DNA from: Sporodiniella umbellata
Lineage: Eukaryota > Mucoromycota > Mucoromycetes > Mucorales > Rhizopodaceae
NCBI GenBank assembly: GCA_025677835.1
Contig: JAIXMR010000079.1
Location: forward strand, 62,001-126,000
DNA: 64,000 nt
Reading direction: 5' to 3'
Shown here: piece after piece, positions 23,667 to 33,331 of the stretch
Layout: every line of letters starts with the position of its first letter
How positions within the stretch are numbered: position 1 is the first letter of the stretch
Position numbers and translations under genes: made by a program
Notes under the pieces: generated by a model
Databases searched by the model: none
Told to the model about the DNA's origin: nothing
The model's input: only the letters and a program-made list of their open reading frames with translations

Positions 23667-23714
23667 AAAGCCATGTGCTTCAAAAGCCATGTGCTTCAAA
23701 AACTATGTGCCTCG
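23667..23714. repeat. three 16-bp tandem copies in the 3' flank of the Bin3-like gene
   Basis: AAAGCCATGTGCTTCA occurs at 23667-23682 and again at 23683-23698, with a degenerate third copy at 23699-23714. The array starts 22 bases after the stop codon and so probably lies in the 3' UTR, between two converging genes. Confidence 0.8.
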
Positions 23715-23792
23715 TTTATAGATCCGTGCGTAAAAAAAAAAAAAAAAAAAAAAAAAGAGGGGAGGGGCACACGCTTTATTGATTTTGGTTTT

Positions 23793-24932
23793 TTAGATAT
23801 AAACAGAGAGATGGGCACCTGCTAATTCAAAAAAGCAAGTATCACATACTCTTGAAAAGTGAGGGGTATCGGAAGTACGAGTGAAGAGTGGTAGTCTGTT
23901 TTGACTGTGTTTATGACAGTAGATATCACCGCAACGTCGACAGTGATGTTTGCGATGAAAGAAGCCAAAAGGGGTGGTACAGGGCTTGAACTGACAGGTG
24001 GTGACCTGGCTATCGGGCTGCCAAAGGGTTGGCGGTAAGATGGCAAAAGCATTGGCACGATCGTGTGCGTCGAGCGAGAGTGAGTAACGGAAAAAGTAGA
24101 GCGGGCGCGGCTGAAGGGAGGCCAGGTGCGGGGCGACCAGGCTAGCTTCGGCGGTTTGGCAGACCCCTTGCACTAGGATGTGGGTCTGCTGGCGTTGTTT
24201 GCGGATGACGAGTGCGGTGACACCAGTAGGGCAGACAAGGGCATCTTTCAGCTTCTGAAGGCTGGTACGCACAGGGGGCTTCTGGGTGGACAAGGCCACG
24301 CTGGAAGGCTCGGGTGGCGGCTGGTCAGCGGCTTGGAGTACAAAGTTATGGAGCCGGTCGAGTAAGAGATGCTGCTGGGCCAAAAGCGCTTTGCAATCCT
24401 CGATATGGCCGGCGTGGATGACGCGGGCGGATTGGAAAGGCTGGTCGAGGGTGGAATAAGACATGATGTGGGTCAGGTCTTGCAGGTGGTGCGAGTAAGA
24501 ATTCGCCACACAGGCCAAATCTTCCAACACGGCATCACGCAAAGGATGTGAATGAGGTGGGGGTTGGGCAAAAGGCCAGGCGACGACGGAGGCAACGCTG
24601 CTCGAATGGGTGTCAAGGGAAGAAAGGGAAGAGAGCGAATCGGATGAAGCATAGCACGATAAGGTATAGGGCGTGTTTTTTTCTGGGCATTTCTTTGGAA
24701 GGTATGTACAATGGCTTTCTTCTAGGGCGACTTTGGACCGTGTGCTTGCCCGTTTGGCCTGCACGGGCTTACGAGGGTTGTTCTTCTTTCGAAGCAGTGA
24801 GCACACATCGTCCTCTTTGGATCGAACGTCCTTGGCTATGCTTGAGATGGTAGCTTGGGTAATTGAAGAGCGACGAAAGTGCTGTTTGGGTTTGTAGGAA
24901 TAGGTTGTGCTGGGTATACATTCGGTCATCAT
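23793..24932 (-). CDS. FYVE zinc-finger protein
   Basis: One exon encodes 379 residues. The FYVE finger is C-terminal: WQPD near residue 305, paired cysteines, RKHHCRRCG, and RVCDTC. WxxD, the R(R/K)HHCR motif and RVC are the three residue sets that contact phosphatidylinositol 3-phosphate, so the protein should sit on endosomes or the vacuole. The N-terminal half is Ser-rich and basic, without a known domain; the middle is helical (RVIHAGHIEDCKALLAQQHL) and may dimerise. The FYVE at the C-terminus with a disordered head resembles several fungal proteins of unknown job. A TATA box lies at 24998-25005, about 66 bases upstream of the start codon. The gene has notably higher GC than its surroundings and no introns. 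Confidence 0.88.
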   Translation of the reverse strand: MMTECIPSTTYSYKPKQHFRRSSITQATISSIAKDVRSKEDDVCSLLRKKNNPRKPVQAKRASTRSKVALEESHCTYLPKKCPEKNTPYTLSCYASSDSLSSLSSLDTHSSSVASVVAWPFAQPPPHSHPLRDAVLEDLACVANSYSHHLQDLTHIMSYSTLDQPFQSARVIHAGHIEDCKALLAQQHLLLDRLHNFVLQAADQPPPEPSSVALSTQKPPVRTSLQKLKDALVCPTGVTALVIRKQRQQTHILVQGVCQTAEASLVAPHLASLQPRPLYFFRYSLSLDAHDRANAFAILPPTLWQPDSQVTTCQFKPCTTPFGFFHRKHHCRRCGDIYCHKHSQNRLPLFTRTSDTPHFSRVCDTCFFELAGAHLSVYI

Positions 24933-25195
24933 CTTAATAAATAAAGTAAAGAAAAAAAAAAAAAAAAAAACCCCTAGAAAATAAAAAGTGAAGCCTGTAT
25001 TTATACCTTTTTCTGTCTCCTATCCATGATATCATGCGTGTTTTTAAATCAGGAGATGCACTCATTATAAAACAATTAACAGCTTTTATTCATTCCTTTC
25101 AAGAGCTTGTCCCTTCTTATACTCTCCCCCCCCCCTTACTTTCTTTACATATTTCATAACGTTGTTTACTTGCTTTTTACTAGACGGGATTTATT

Positions 25196-25228
<33 letters not shown>

Positions 25229-25545
25229 ATTTCATTTCACGGTCAAGGAAACACATCCCTTTCATTGTTTCAGCTTATTTTTTCTCGTGTTCCCGTCGTA
25301 CAACTCTAAATTTCTCCCTTTTTTGCGTTTTGTAATCGGTCCGGATCTACCACATCTCAAAAAGAAAAATCATTCAATGATGTCAGTCTCAATGCACGGT
25401 CTCTCTCTCTCTCTCTTTTTTTTTTTCTGCCTTTTGGGAGGGAAACTGTTAGAGCGAATGCCATGCAGTGAACGAGACAGCCAATAAGCCAAGGATTAAA
25501 ACTTTGTTTCAATGTCAGACGCTTTTGCTTTGGTATGTGGAACTA
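24933..25545. other. spacer between FYVE and coiled-coil genes
   Basis: No gene is seen. It contains the FYVE promoter at the left (TATA box, poly(A) run), a poly(A) run near 25199 and an AGCCAAT box at 25479-25485. A plus-strand frame at 25107-25487 is made mostly of homopolymer and Ser/Phe codons and is not credible. Confidence 0.5.
24998..25005 (-). promoter_or_regulatory. TATA box of the FYVE gene
   Basis: TATAAATA is read on the minus strand 66 bases upstream of the FYVE start codon at 24932. Confidence 0.5.
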
Positions 25546-26193
25546 CTACTTACTTGATAGAAAGCCCCAGTCCCGTATGCCTGCAGAGATTTCGTCCCTT
25601 TTCCAGGCAATAGCAATTTTCTTTTCCAGTTCCAATAGCCTGGTTTCAATGTTGATTTGTTTTCGATAGTTGTTGAACCGCTGTGTTTGCAGTCGATTCT
25701 TCTTTTGGTTGTCCACCATCTTTTCTTGGTTTTCCCACAGATTGGCTTCGTGCACTTTCATCGACGGTAAACGGTCCAGGCTGATCTTGACCTGATCCCA
25801 TTCGGCTTGCATCATACAGCCTAGCTTCTCTCGACTGCTCCGAATACACCCTTGCGCTGTCTTGATCCGTCTGTGCTGGTCTTTGATCGCCCTCTCTAGT
25901 GCTTCTTGTTCCCAGCGTAGGTTGCCTAACGCCTCTTCAAACGTTCGCCATCGTTCGCACCCTTCTGATATCTCGCTCATCTTCTCTTGGATATCCAAAT
26001 CGTCTACAACACTACTAGCGTTGCTCTGTACCTCTTCATCACTCGCCCCAAACGGCTCATCAGGTGGTTCATCTGCTCGCACTTTTTGCATCTTGGGCCC
26101 ATGCGGCTTTAAACGAAAAACGAAATCTGTAAAGCTTGTCGTCGCTGACCTTTTATGTCCCTGTTCATCCCCTTTCTTTACCCCATCTTCCAT
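25546..26193 (-). CDS. coiled-coil protein of unknown function
   Basis: The frame from the ATG at 26193 encodes 215 residues. I do not recognise the family. The first 75 residues are polar and acidic (DEPPDEPFGASDEEVQ). From about residue 80 the sequence is strongly helical with heptad-like spacing (KMSEISEGCERWRTFEEAL, then ERAIKDQHRRIKTAQGCI, then RLLELEKKIAIAW), so a long coiled coil is likely. The final codons contain GTAAGTAG directly before the stop: this is a perfect donor, so the true protein may continue into a downstream exon and differ at its end. The start lies 98 bases after the stop of IBA57 on the same strand, with an A-rich minisatellite between. The frame also continues upstream in Phe-rich low-complexity sequence, which I reject as untranslated. 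Confidence 0.6.
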   Translation of the reverse strand: MEDGVKKGDEQGHKRSATTSFTDFVFRLKPHGPKMQKVRADEPPDEPFGASDEEVQSNASSVVDDLDIQEKMSEISEGCERWRTFEEALGNLRWEQEALERAIKDQHRRIKTAQGCIRSSREKLGCMMQAEWDQVKISLDRLPSMKVHEANLWENQEKMVDNQKKNRLQTQRFNNYRKQINIETRLLELEKKIAIAWKRDEISAGIRDWGFLSSK

Positions 26194-26215
26194 CGCCTGC
26201 GCGTAATAAGAAATA

Positions 26216-26285
26216 AAAAGAAATAGAAAAAAAAAATAGAAAAAAAAAATAGAAAAAAAAATAGAAAAAAAAATAAAAAAATAAA
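26216..26285. repeat. A-rich minisatellite (A7-10 plus TAG units)
   Basis: Four or more units of the form TAG followed by 8-10 A lie between IBA57 and the coiled-coil gene, only 23 bases upstream of the latter's start codon. Confidence 0.75.
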
Positions 26286-26290
26286 TTTTT

Positions 26291-27448
26291 TTATTCGCTT
26301 GCGTGTGGATCCAAAGGCCACCAGGTAGGCAAGAAAGGGGCCACATGAATCAACTGATCTTTGATTATGAGGGGAATTCGGTCCTTTTTAAACTGACTGC
26401 CATGTTCTAAACGAATCAAAGCCAGGCCGATATTATAAACATGTGAACCCATCTTCCCTACTGCACGCTTACTGGCCCCTGCCAACGTCTTGATCTCTGT
26501 CTGAGCCTCCACACCAGGAAAAGAGAGGGTACGATCCAAAGTGAGTTGTTCAGGACTTGGGACAAGCGTGAATAACCCAATGACTTTTTTTTTTTTTTTT
26601 TTTTTTTTTTTGGAGGGGATTTACCTTTCACCTGTAAAAAGTTGAACTGGCATCAAGCGTTTACGCACCACCCCTGTATGATGGGTGCGGATGGTGAGTT
26701 CTTGTCCGATATAGCATCCTTTTTGGAAATCCACTAACAGAGCGGTGTGAGATACAAAACATTAATTGCAACCGTTGCTTGCTTACCTCCCTGCATATAA
26801 TCCAGGTTGCATTCGAGAGGCAAAGATACTTCAGGCCAAATATCTTCCGGGCCTTCGGGTAAACCATGGAGGATCCGTCTAATCGTATAGTCCTCGCTCG
26901 AAACCTGCTCAATCCCACCCAGATGAACCACGCCAGGATCCACACCCGCAGGTAACAGCGCACGGTAACCAAACGCAGGCAACCGTGGATCGGGCATACC
27001 CAACGCTTGGTTGGCATACCAAAGATCGTATTCTTCCGTCACCACTCGCATCTTGACTTTGGATCGAAGTACGTATCGCTTCAAATGTCTTTGTAATCCA
27101 GTCTCCATCCCTTCTGCTACTTCCAACACGTATCGATCTTCCCCTAGTCGGTGTAGAAAGCTATCGGTTATCATACGTCCCTTGAAATGACCGTGAGAAG
27201 CCTATCTCTCGAGTGATCTATTTAAAAAAAAAGGGCGGTGTGCTTACTTGAGGGGTAAGAAAAGAAGTATACAGGATCTGTCCATCTGTATTCAATCGAG
27301 GCATATGGTTGGTCATCAGTCCCTGTAAGAACTTGCTCGTATCTCGACCTTCCAATGCCAACAAACAACGTGAAGGAATCTTTGCATAGCAAGGTCTTTC
27401 TGTCAATGTACTCACTACACGTCTCGAAACTAACAACGTATCAGTTTG
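26291..27448 (-). CDS. iba57: mitochondrial iron-sulfur assembly factor IBA57 (first exon not found)
   Basis: Supported exons on the minus strand are 27248 to about 27448, 26787-27180, 26625-26733 and 26291-26555. IBA57 works with ISA1/ISA2 to build [4Fe-4S] clusters for aconitase, lipoate synthase and others in mitochondria. It belongs to the folate-binding YgfZ/GcvT fold family. The diagnostic motif [10 protein letters not shown] followed by [12 protein letters not shown] is complete on exon 3. The N-terminal folate-binding part starts [20 protein letters not shown]. The visible first exon has no in-frame ATG before a stop, so the mitochondrial presequence must start in another exon; an ATG read on the minus strand near 27524 has the wrong phase. 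The acceptor at 27181 was chosen because it gives TPQGRMI, as in homologues. Confidence 0.85.
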
Positions 27449-28111
27449 CTTTCTTTAATAAAAAATAAGGCGTCAATCTTTTATTAGCATTCCCAAATAA
27501 ACTATGTCTATACCTTGTAGCATATCTTTTTTTTTTTAAAAAAAAAAAGAAAAGAATAGATTACAAAGTCACATCGCATGCTGACCAAGGGCACAACTTT
27601 TTTAAAAAAAAAAAAATTTTTTTGAGTGATCATTTCTGATTTTTGAATTTCAGCTATCAAAATATCCTTCATATGAAAGCATACGATGCTATCCATGATT
27701 TCTCATATGAAAGCAAAAAAAAACAAAAAAAAAAAAGAAAAGGGGGAGGGGGCGTTTGGGTAAGGCTGTGCGCTTGACTATTGATAGGTGACAGTCCCCT
27801 CTTTTTTTTTTTTTAAGAGAGTTGATAGGACTGCTGAGAGATCAACACGATAAGTGGCCATGGCTAACCACCAATCAAACACAAAAGCTTTTCTTACAAA
27901 ACAAAGACATCAGGCAATGATTGGTTCAAAAATACACATGGAATAGAAAGCATGAACCAAGAAAACGTGGGCCCAAAGAGAGGCGTTATTCAGGCACAGC
28001 TCGCTTTATCAGATATCGTTCAGCGGGAAGAATTGGGGAAATATAAATAAACCTCTTTTTTTTTTTTTTTTTATTACTTTTTATTATTCTTTTGTTCAGT
28101 CTCGTGTTATT
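27449..28111. other. spacer with CCAATCA and TATA signals
   Basis: This stretch must hold the missing first exon of IBA57 at its left, then the promoter of the small gene at 28112. CCAATCA occurs at 27871-27877 and TATAAATA at 28042-28049. Several poly(A)/poly(T) tracts and a purine-rich patch at about 27730 are present. I see no other gene. Confidence 0.5.
28042..28049 (+). promoter_or_regulatory. TATA box of the 40-residue protein gene
   Basis: TATAAATA lies 63 bases upstream of the ATG at 28112 and is followed by a T-rich tract. Confidence 0.5.
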
Positions 28112-28234
28112 ATGATCTCTCGTATTGTTGCTCCTGCCAAAAAAATTGCTTTGACCTCTGCTGTGGGTTCTTTGGTTTACGTCTATGCCCAACAATGCAA
28201 AAATGATGTTCTTTTCTATAACAAATCCAAGTAA
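28112..28234 (+). CDS. 40-residue putative mitochondrial or membrane protein
   Basis: A complete short frame runs from ATG at 28112 to TAA at 28232-28234. The product begins MISRIVAPAKKIA and continues LTSAVGSLVYVYAQQ, ending NDVLFYNKSK. It has a short basic, hydroxylated N-terminus, one hydrophobic helix of about 17 residues and a polar tail: the layout of small single-span inner-membrane proteins of mitochondria. Codon use is biased to GCT, GCC, ACC and AAG, like expressed genes here. A TATA box at 28042-28049 and a pyrimidine-rich leader ending TTATT precede the ATG. I do not recognise the family; respiratory-complex or TOM accessory subunits are possible. No intron is needed. Confidence 0.55.
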   Translation: MISRIVAPAKKIALTSAVGSLVYVYAQQCKNDVLFYNKSK

Positions 28235-28489
28235 CGCCATATCACTCACCTATCTACATACTCTCATCTACAACACATCTCTCCTGTTCAAGACACTAAT
28301 ATAATCATCTAAATCAATAAATAGACTCTTAAGCCTACTCTTATCGGGAGAGGCTGGATAAATCCATACTGAAAAAAAAAAAAAAAAAAAAAAAAAACTT
28401 TATAATTTTCTTTTTTTTTTTTTTTTTTTTTTTTTTGAATACTTTTTTCCCTTTTTTTTTTTTTTTTTTTTTTTGGCTGTGATTTCAGG

Positions 28490-29004
28490 ATGGAATATCC
28501 AATACCCAATTCGTATACATTGAGTACCAGCCTATGGGAAGAGGAGAATACAGTATGTTATCAAGTAGAGGTGAAAGGGATTCCTATTGCCAGAAGACAA
28601 GGTAAGAAGACAGAAAGAAAAAGAAAGAAAGGATCTGATGAATAGATAATGACATGGTCAATGGCACCAAGCTATTGAATGTCACTGGCATGTCACGAGG
28701 GAAAAGAGACGGTATTTTGAAGAATGAAAAGGATCGCGTGGTGATGAAAGTCGGTGCGCTTCATCTCAAAGGGGTTTGGTAAAATAAACAGAAAACCATC
28801 GGTGGTTGATGATGACCTTGCATTAGGATTCCACTTGAACGAGCCAAAGCACTGGCTACGGAATATCACATCTTTGATTATTTCTATCCACTCTTTGTAC
28901 AGGACCCTTCCATTTTTCTTTATAATTCACCGCATACCAACTCGATCTGGAAAAACAACCATTCAACCACTTCTTTTGATCTTTCTTTTCCTTATTCCCT
29001 ATAA
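28490..29004 (+). CDS. small APSES-domain transcription factor (StuA/Efg1 type)
   Basis: Predicted exons are 28490-28601, 28646-28778 and 28827-29004 (140 residues). The APSES DNA-binding domain covers almost the whole protein: [76 protein letters not shown] proteins of this type (StuA, Efg1, Phd1, Sok2) control development and morphology in fungi. Normal members have 350-650 residues with long disordered flanks; here there are only about 16 residues before and 35 after the domain. The sequence before the ATG ends in TTTCAGG, a splice-acceptor pattern, so an upstream exon (5' UTR or more coding) is possible. The gene ends 269 bases before the white-collar gene, same strand. Confidence 0.85.
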
Positions 29005-29033
29005 ACCACCGCAAAATTTTCAATTGCATACAC

Positions 29034-29066
<33 letters not shown>

Positions 29067-29173
29067 CAAACAGAGCCAGTTATTTATCTACATTTCTTTC
29101 CCTTTATTTTATTTTATTTTTTTGTTTATATTTTCTTTTACCTTTCTTTTACCTTTTTTTTTCTTTCTCTCCC

Positions 29174-29214
<41 letters not shown>

Positions 29215-29272
29215 AAACAATAGTTAAAAACAATAGTAAAAAGCAAAGCATCGATTTCTAGCCTATACAAAG

Positions 29273-31326
29273 ATGAGCGAACCGCCCCAGGTGATTTCAG
29301 GTGTTTATTCCAATACCGGCTTTGATATGATCAGTATCTTGTCCCGTTTGATTCATCGGTTTGTGTGTTTTTTTTTTTTTTACAAGGTAGAGAAAAAGGC
29401 TGATGGTTAAACAAAAAAGTGTTTTGTAGACCCAATCCGCAGATACATCTTGGACCTGTCGATCTTTCCTGTTCTTTTGTGGTATCCGATGCACGTCGCC
29501 TCGATTGCCCCGTGGTTTATTGTTCACCTGGATTTGAAAAATTGACAGGCTATCATCAGTCAGAAATCATCAGCAGAAACTGTCGATTCTTGCAGAGTCC
29601 GGATGGCCAGGTCACCGGTGGCTCAAGACGCCAACATACCGACAATCAGGTCGTTTATTATCTCAAATGTCAATTGGATCAATACAAAGAACATCAGGCC
29701 AGTATTATCAATTACAAAAAGAACGCACAAGTAACAAACAAACAAAAAAGGGTCAAATCTCGTCTTTCTCATCCTTTTCTGAGCCTAGCCTTTCGTTAAC
29801 CTGGTCACTGTCGTTCCCCTGTTTGATCCTACGGGTCAAGTCGAGTTCTTTGTAGGCTTACAGGTCGATTTAGTAGAACAACCCAATTCGATACTTGAAA
29901 GAATGCAAAGTAAACAAACCATGGGCTACTGAATTCATCGTGACATCATTCTTTTTTTTTTTTTTTTTATATGATCCTTCTTCTTGGTTAGATGGCACGT
30001 ATCTGGTCAACTATAATCCACCGTTACTCAAGCAAGGTACGAAAAAAAAAGAAGGGAAAAAAAGAAAGAAAAAAAAGTTGGAAAAGAATACAATTCTGCA
30101 AAGTATGTTGTATATCCTATCCCAGCGTGTGGGGCTCTTTTTGTTTTTTTTTGTTTTTTTTTTTTTTTTTTGTTTTGGACTACTGACAGTAGCTATGTAG
30201 ATATCGAGTTGATCGAGGATGACTATTTTCAAGACACCTTGCCTAATCCTTCCCCTATTTCCCAGCTGGCAGAATCCAACAGCAATAGTAGTAAGAAAAT
30301 CGATCAAAAGGCTCAAAAGGAATGGAATCAACTCTTGTTGGATCAAACGGTCGACTTTATCTTTGTACTCTCCCTCAAAGGCTCTTTTCTTTACGTGTCC
30401 GAAGGCTGTGCTCAGTTAGAATACGAACCCAAAGAGTTGATCGGCCAATCCCTAAGTTATCTCTGCCATCCGTCAGACTTACTCCCCGTCATGCGTGCGC
30501 TCAAAGAGGCGACCGACGACGTGAGCGTTATTTTTCGCGTCCGTCGCCAACGCTCTGGTTATACTTGGGTCGATTGCCGAGGTCGGCTACATATGGATCC
30601 TAACAAGTCGCGCAAGTACCTCGTCTTGTGCGCACGCGAATTTGGCGCTTACCATCTCACCTACCCTCAAATCCAACTGCATCCCAAAAGCTTCTGGGCC
30701 AAACTTAGCTGGTCTGGCCTCTACCTCTACGTCGCTGGCTGTCAGCCTCTGGTCGGCTATCGACCCGACCACCTGGTACATGAATCCATTTACCAGTACG
30801 TCGGTAACGAGGCCATTGCTGACATCTCTGCCGCCCTGGGCGCCTTACGCGATCAAGCCCCACAGACCGTCCGACACACCCTCTTGACAAACAAAGGTGA
30901 GTATGTTCCGGTCATCAGCACCTTCTATCCCGCCGATAACACCCTTTACCCTACCTTTGTCTTATTACACATCAGACCTGCAGATGAACCCGTTCTCTCC
31001 TTTTCTCAGAAAGGTAACCTTTTTGTCGAACTCGATACTTCGCGTTCCACCCATTGGCAGTACGAAGTCCATCAGCTTGCTTTAGAAAATCAAAAATTAC
31101 GTGATCAAATCGATTCTTATACCCAGCCTAAAAAACAAAGAAAAAAGGTAGTGTTTCCCCTTTTCTCTCTCTACCCACTCATCGTTTCTAGTTTAAAGTC
31201 AAAGAAGAAAAAATTTGCGCTGACTGCCAAACAAAAGATTCTCCTGAATGGCGAAAAGGTCCCAACGGTCCAAAAGAATTGTGTAATGCTTGTGGTTTAA
31301 GATTTGCCAAAAATTCCAAAAAATAA
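29273..31326 (+). CDS. white-collar-1 type blue-light photoreceptor and GATA factor
   Basis: Predicted exons are 29273-29358, 29430-29730, 29789-29909, 29992-30036, 30201-31147 and 31192-31326 (544 residues). WC-1 proteins bind flavin in a LOV domain and, with WC-2, switch on genes in blue light. The LOV domain (about residues 40-170) has SRNCRFLQ with the adduct-forming Cys at about residue 80, [12 protein letters not shown] and [10 protein letters not shown]. Two more PAS units follow ([37 protein letters not shown]). A short coiled coil comes before the C-terminal zinc finger CADC-x18-CNAC (about 510-535), which lies after a basic KKQRKK. Mucorales carry several WC-1 paralogues (wcoA, wcoB, madA groups); I cannot assign which. 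The intron at 30037-30200 is longer and simple-sequence rich. Confidence 0.93.
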
Positions 31327-31435
31327 CCAAAAAATAACCAAAAAAAAAAAAAAAAAAAAAAAAACAGGCAATAGAAGAATAAAAAAAATAAATAAAATAA
31401 AAAAAAAAAAAAACCCCTTTTTTGTTTATTGATTA

Positions 31436-32730
31436 TTATTCACTCAAGAGCTCATCGGCTTCACCAAAATCTTCATCGGTAGGGACAATGTCCAGATGAT
31501 GGGCTTCTTTTGGGGCTCTTCGGTTCGCGTTTCCCATCTGTTCCAGATTGCCTCTTTTTTTTTCAGCAGCGGCCATCACCCCTTTGGCAGCTCTGGGTTC
31601 CATCTCTTCAAAGTTTTGCCAAACATAGTTTTTGAGTGTACGAGCGCCTTCGAGATCCTGTATGAGCTTTGCGATGGTAGGATGCTTAAAACCATAGTAA
31701 TCCGGTCCAGAGGCTGAATTGGAATGTTCTCGTTGTCGAATCTCGTTCGATCGACGTACGACGACTGTCCAGGCGCCAGTCGCTGAATTGGCCACGATGG
31801 GTTCATCGGGCATATCCTGTGCAGTGACAATAAAGCGTGGGGCGTCACCCCCGTCAACAATGGTAGACGTAATCACCGTATTGCTGGTAGGATCCAACAT
31901 GCTCGGATACGTTCTAGAGCCGTTCGTTAACCAAACCCATCGACCCATCTACCCTTACCTGCTCACAGTATAGCCCACAGGGAATATATAGCGTTCGTTA
32001 TGAAACGTCGCACGGTCCGTCACAATACGTCCCAATTTCAGTACAGTCAATACACCAATCTGTTGAGGCAGCTTGGGTTGGCCTTCTTCGTCACGGTCAA
32101 TCGGCTGTACACGACGCGTCTTGACTGGAATCAAGGTCGCTTTTGATCGTCGGGGAGGCGCCATCGCCGTCGTTGCCTCCACCGTCTCATTTTCTTTCAC
32201 CCCGCTCGTGTTGCGATGCGCCAGTTTCTTGAGAATCTTGGATTTCGTTAGGGGAACTAAAAAGACTCACATCAGCACCCCTTCCAACCTAGCCTGTATC
32301 TACCATCAAATTCTTCTTCACTATCACTCAACTCACTATCCACATCCGTATCGCTTTCATCGCTTCCTGCTTGATCCAAACGTGAAATACTATCTAATAA
32401 AAGACTGCAAACTCTTTTTTTAAAAAAAAAGTGCCATCGTCTCTATAAACACTTACTTTCTTTCATAAGTCAACGTACGTATCTTCTTTCTCGCACAAGA
32501 ATAATCTTTATGAATAGCAGCATTCAACTAAAAGATAGAATGTCAGGAAATTTATTCCTCTCCCCCCCCCCTTTTCTCTTTTTATATTAAATCATTCACA
32601 CTTCTTGCATCTCTTTTAATTTTCTTTTTAATTTCTTAAAAGACTCTTCATTCTCTTGTGTCGATTTCAATTCTTCGGTCTCTTCAAATAGTGTTTCTTC
32701 AAAGGCTTGTGGTGAGGCATGAGAACTCAT
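31436..32730 (-). CDS. FYRN/FYRC-domain nuclear protein, TBRG1-like
   Basis: Predicted exons on the minus strand are 32602-32730, 32457-32527, 32304-32389, 31959-32256 and 31436-31913 (353 residues). The N-terminus is a coiled coil (ETEELKSTQENEESFKKL). An acidic linker follows (DESDTDVDSELSDSEEE). The FYRN part is LGRIVTDRATFHNERYIFPV and GYTVSRTYPSM; the FYRC part is ARFIVTAQDMP-like sequence, then GATGAWT-type SATGAWTVVVRRSNEI and SGPDYYGFKHPTIAKLIQDL. The pair FYRN-FYRC forms one fold, found in MLL-type methyltransferases and in TBRG1/NIAM. The coiled coil plus FYR layout without SET or PHD is that of TBRG1-like proteins, so chromatin or growth control is inferred. The shared intergenic region with the fucosyltransferase gene has twin CCAAT boxes. 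Confidence 0.82.
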
Positions 32731-33331
32731 TTTTTTTTTTTTTTATCGTTTCCAAACAATGAAAAACAAGAAGAAAAAAAAAGGCACTGAGATTATTATT
32801 ATTATTTTTTTTTTTTTTTTTTTTTTTTTGGTGCTGAGCCAAAAAAAAAAAAAAAAAAGGAGACAAGAAACATATACACGCAGAGGACTGCTTGTTGATC
32901 AAAACAGAAAGAGAACTCCTCCACTTCGATCGATAGAGACTACTGATTGGTCGGTTCGAAAGAAACCGTTGATTGGTCAGTTCATTTCAAAAATAAAAAC
33001 GAGATTCCCCCCGTTTTTATTTTATTTTTTTTTTTTCTTTCATCCTGTTCCTTCATTTTTCTTTCTGTGTCTCCAGAAAGAAAAAGAGGGAATAGAAGAT
33101 TGAAAGACTTGATTGTTTTACAGGATTAGATATGATTTTTTTTTTTAAATGAAGTTTGGCATATTCAATAGTATAAACAATCTACATGCCTCTTTTTTCT
33201 TATGTCACACTTTTTTTTTTTTTTTTCCTATAAATTAACCAAAAATAAATATATAAAAAAATTAAAAGATCGTCCTTTTATTTCTCTCTCTTTTCCTTTT
33301 TCTTTAAAAAGGAGCCTGAAGAACAAGACGG
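32731..33331. promoter_or_regulatory. divergent promoter with twin CCAAT boxes
   Basis: This 601-base region lies between two diverging genes (FYR protein leftward, fucosyltransferase-like rightward). ATTGG occurs at 32946-32950 and 32972-32976 inside a near direct repeat (TTGATTGGTCAGTTC type) 26 bases apart. The rest is rich in poly(A)/poly(T). A TATAAATT element lies near 33230 and TATATAAAA near 33250, both ahead of the fucosyltransferase start. Confidence 0.55.

Noticed and set aside
25107..25487. 126-codon frame with long Lys and Phe runs
   Set aside because: It is built from homopolymer tracts and simple Ser/Phe codons, with no domain.
26194..26346. N-terminal Phe-rich extension of the coiled-coil protein
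   Set aside because: It is the translation of an A-rich minisatellite upstream of a good ATG at 26193.
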